Below are positions 4,734 through 7,052 of a stretch of 7,052 bases of DNA, piece by piece. A model generated the notes under the pieces. It saw nothing but the letters and a program-made list of their open reading frames with translations, had not been told where the DNA came from and made no database searches. The translations under genes were made by a program, and so were the position numbers. Position 1 is the first letter of the stretch, and each line of letters begins with the position of its first letter. Origin of the DNA: Deltaproteobacteria bacterium (GTDB lineage Bacteria; Desulfobacterota; Syntrophia; Syntrophales; Smithellaceae); assembly GCA_017860985.1 (NCBI GenBank), contig JAGFXG010000059.1, forward strand, positions 1-7,052. Direction: 5' to 3'.

Positions 4734-6914
4734 TTATTTATCCCCCTGATATTCATAGTATTCTGCTGTTTTGACCAGTGCCCGGACCGCCCTGGGAAGT
4801 CCTTCATAAACCGGAATGCCAGCTGACATCAGAATATTTTTGAAGACGGGAATCCATCTTCTAATCTCCTCGGAAGACTCATACTGACGCGATACCACCA
4901 TCATCGGTTTTCCGAGAACATGTTTTTGCCCTTCGCCGGCCAAATAAGAGGCAATGGTTTTAAGATAGGCACCTCCCGGCTCTCTGTTGAACAGCCAGTC
5001 AAAGGGAACGGAAATGATAAAATTATCAATTTCACCGCTCCGGGCGACAAGCTGCAGCACTTCCCCCAGCAGGTGCAACTGAACGAATGCGACAGCCGCA
5101 TCGATCGGGTTGCGGATCATCGCCCCGGCAGGCGGGATCAGCTTTCTCAATTCCCGCATCAGACGGGGCGAAAGAGCCGGAAGGTCCAAGTTCGCCTGTG
5201 CACAATTATCCGCAACCGATACGCCTATGCCGCCGCCGAATCCGAGAACGGCCGTTTTCCTGCCGCGCACTCTTCCCAGGCGATGAAGCGCCTGGGTGAC
5301 ATCCGCCATTTCCTCGAGGGATTCAACAGAAACGGCGCCGGTCTGCCGGAAAAAAGCTTTCCATATCTTCTCCCCGCCGGCCAGGGAGCCTGTGTGGGAA
5401 GCAACGGCCCTGGCTCCCGATTCCGTCAGGCCGCTTTTGTAGATAATCACCGGCTTCCGGCGATTGATCCGTTTCACAAGATCCAGCAGGAGACGTCCAT
5501 CCTTTACGCCTTCCAGATACATCGTGATGATCCGGGTTTGCTCATCACGGGCAAGATAATCCAGCAGATCGGTACTGTCCACAGTCAGGGCATTGCCGTA
5601 ACTGATGGACTTGCTGAAATGTATTTTATATTGATCGGTCAGATAATTTGAAAAATCCTGTGCATTCCCGCCGCTCTGGCTGATCAGAGAAACTGGTCCG
5701 CTTTCCGTTGAGGCGCTTTCCCATGTCAGCATCCTCATTTCGGGAACATAAAATCCCATGCAGTTGGGACCGATCACCCGCAATCCTCCCTCCACGGAAA
5801 TCGTTTCAATTTCCCGTTGAAGCCTGATCCCCTCCTCTTCCCCTGTTTCCTTGAAACCGGAGCTGAAAATGTGGATGTTCCGGTTGCCCGTGGCAACGCA
5901 TTCTCTCAAGATGTCGGGAACCAGCCGCCCCGGAACAGAAATAATGACCAGATCCACAGGCTCAGGCAAAGCAGTCAAATTGGGATACGCCTTCACGCCG
6001 TCGATTTCCTGAAGCCTTGGATTGACGGGGTAAAGCCTTCCCCGATAGCCGAATTTTTTCATGCAGCCGAACATTCCCGAAAACCCGCCTTCAGACGGGC
6101 TTGATGCGCCCACCACTGCAACGGATTTCGCATGGGTCATCACATCAAGGGCGGCGCGAATTTCGGGAGATCGCTTTTCAGACAAGCCCCTGCCGGGCAC
6201 TCCGCCTGTTCTCGGGACCGTGCGTTCATCCAGCACGACGAGAGCGTCCACAGCAACCACCTTTCCCTTCGGAGTAACAATTAGTGGATTGATATCCACT
6301 TCCCTGATGCCGGAATGTTCGATCCCGAGCTTTGCCAGACCCAGCAGTGTCTTGACCAACTGGTCAAGATTGACCGGCGCTTCACCACGGAAATCACCCA
6401 GGAGCTTCCGGGATGAAATTTCTTCTATCATGCGTCGGGCCTCTTTTTCATCAAAAGGCGCAATGCGGAATACGGTATCGGCCAGCGCCTCCGTAAAGAT
6501 GCCGCCGAGCCCAAACATGACCATCGGGCCAAACTGTGCGTCTCTGAACAGACCGGCAACAAATTCCCGCCTGCCCTGAACGAAAGGGGAAAGCAGACAT
6601 CCTTCCCAGTCATCGCCTGCCGACTCCTTGATGGAGCGAAAAGCCTCACGGATTTCCCCGGCGGATTTCAGGTTTGTTTTCACCAGCCCGCGTTCTGTTT
6701 TATGAAGGAGCTTTGCGCCGTGTCCCTTGACAACAACCGGGAAACCGATTTTCTGCGCAAATGCAACCGCCTCCCGTACATTTACAACCACTCTGTCTTT
6801 AACAACCGGCACTCCATATTCACCCAGCAGCTTTCTGGATTCCGATTCGGTCATGGATAACCGCCCTTCTTTTCTCATCCGCGTGATCAGTCTGTCTGCT
6901 CCCGTCATCTTCAT
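4734..6914 (-). CDS. ADP-forming acyl-CoA synthetase, fused beta-alpha form
   Basis: Member of the NDP-forming acyl-CoA synthetase superfamily (relatives of succinyl-CoA synthetase): acid + CoA + ATP <-> acyl-CoA + ADP + phosphate. It is 726 residues in one chain. The N-terminal part (about 1-228) is the ATP-grasp beta unit, with GFPVVVKGHGAKLLHKTERGLV (57-78; His71 aligns with the second, phosphate-relaying His), MVMFGLGGIFTEAL (131-144) and the Mg/nucleotide motif REVDINPLIV (204-213). The alpha unit follows: CoA-binding Rossmann domain from SVAVVGASSPSEGGFSG (264-280) to VIGPNCMGFYVP (380-391), then SLISQSGGNAQDF and the phosphohistidine loop SHTGSLAGG (506-514; His507). The C-terminal flavodoxin-like domain includes GFGGGIGVSVADN (558-570). 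Archaeal and protist enzymes usually have alpha before beta or separate subunits. All catalytic residues are present. AAAGGA lies about eight bases before the ATG at 6914, favouring it over the Met two codons later. It could activate acids or make ATP. The acid it uses is unknown. Confidence 0.93.
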   Translation of the reverse strand: MKMTGADRLITRMRKEGRLSMTESESRKLLGEYGVPVVKDRVVVNVREAVAFAQKIGFPVVVKGHGAKLLHKTERGLVKTNLKSAGEIREAFRSIKESAGDDWEGCLLSPFVQGRREFVAGLFRDAQFGPMVMFGLGGIFTEALADTVFRIAPFDEKEARRMIEEISSRKLLGDFRGEAPVNLDQLVKTLLGLAKLGIEHSGIREVDINPLIVTPKGKVVAVDALVVLDERTVPRTGGVPGRGLSEKRSPEIRAALDVMTHAKSVAVVGASSPSEGGFSGMFGCMKKFGYRGRLYPVNPRLQEIDGVKAYPNLTALPEPVDLVIISVPGRLVPDILRECVATGNRNIHIFSSGFKETGEEEGIRLQREIETISVEGGLRVIGPNCMGFYVPEMRMLTWESASTESGPVSLISQSGGNAQDFSNYLTDQYKIHFSKSISYGNALTVDSTDLLDYLARDEQTRIITMYLEGVKDGRLLLDLVKRINRRKPVIIYKSGLTESGARAVASHTGSLAGGEKIWKAFFRQTGAVSVESLEEMADVTQALHRLGRVRGRKTAVLGFGGGIGVSVADNCAQANLDLPALSPRLMRELRKLIPPAGAMIRNPIDAAVAFVQLHLLGEVLQLVARSGEIDNFIISVPFDWLFNREPGGAYLKTIASYLAGEGQKHVLGKPMMVVSRQYESSEEIRRWIPVFKNILMSAGIPVYEGLPRAVRALVKTAEYYEYQGDK

Positions 6915-6975
6915 TTTTTCTTTCCTTTGCTCCTTATCGTCATTGCCTCCGCCATCGGTTTGCTTAACATCGAGT

Positions 6976-7005
6976 ACTATAACTAAAACGAAAGAGAACC
7001 GTCAA
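6976..7005 (-). promoter_or_regulatory. Sigma-70 promoter of the ADP-forming synthetase gene
   Basis: On the minus strand TTGACG (7005-7000) and TATAGT (6981-6976) are 18 bases apart, the same layout and -10 box as the dehydrogenase promoter. The start would be near 6969, leaving a leader of about 55 bases to the ATG at 6914. No palindrome covers this -35 box, although an inverted TTGAC copy lies at 7039-7043. A second TATAAT-like box (minus strand, 7035-7030) lacks a visible -35 because the window ends. Confidence 0.58.
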
Positions 7006-7052
7006 CATGTAAAAAGGAAACATTCTGTAATTATATATTGACTCCCGGGCTT

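Noticed and set aside
4920..5651. 243-codon plus-strand open frame opposite the ADP-forming synthetase
   Set aside because: Antisense to a fully conserved enzyme; the translation is low in structure-like patterns and has no family resemblance.
1..7052. Mobile element, CRISPR array, tRNA/rRNA or defence system
   Set aside because: No transposase, terminal inverted repeats, regularly spaced repeats, tRNA-like folds or nuclease/effector genes were seen on either strand.

Overview
The window looks like chromosomal DNA from a strictly anaerobic bacterium of the former Deltaproteobacteria, most likely a Syntrophales-type or sulfate-reducer-like fatty-acid or aromatic-acid degrader. This is an inference. 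It rests on the long (about 600 residue) acyl-CoA dehydrogenase type, an ADP-forming acyl-CoA synthetase, an iron-dependent alcohol dehydrogenase and an SCP2-like protein lying together. I cannot name a genus from sequence alone. No mobile elements, tRNAs, rRNAs, CRISPR arrays or phage genes are visible.

Layout. The left part reads rightward. First is the C-terminal half of an iron-containing alcohol dehydrogenase, cut by the window edge (1-622). An SCP2-like lipid or acyl-CoA binding protein follows 16 bases later (639-1055), almost certainly in the same operon. A 266-base stretch (1056-1321) with several small hairpins leads into a secreted protein of unknown function (1322-2494). The right part reads leftward: an acyl-CoA dehydrogenase (4514 to 2652) and, upstream of it, a fused ADP-forming acyl-CoA synthetase (6914 to 4734). 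The two halves converge on a strong hairpin at 2597-2628 that serves the dehydrogenase transcript and probably the rightward one.

Regulation. Each leftward gene has its own plausible sigma-70 promoter with the same geometry: a TTGAC-type -35, an 18-base spacer and a TATAGT -10 (-35/-10 at 4655-4650/4631-4626 and 7005-7000/6981-6976). In the dehydrogenase promoter a perfect 6-3-6 palindrome (4641-4655) covers the -35 box, and further copies of its half-site lie upstream. This is a good candidate for a repressor operator controlled by substrate.

How the genes could work together (inference). The synthetase can activate a carboxylic acid at the cost of one ATP to ADP, or run backwards to make ATP from an acyl-CoA. 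The dehydrogenase takes the first oxidation step of an acyl-CoA. The alcohol dehydrogenase would interconvert alcohols and aldehydes, and the SCP2-like protein may carry a hydrophobic or CoA-linked ligand. Together they suggest an energy-sparing acyl-CoA oxidation locus. Most of the window is ordinary metabolism; the least explained items are the secreted protein, the operator and the beta-alpha domain order of the synthetase.
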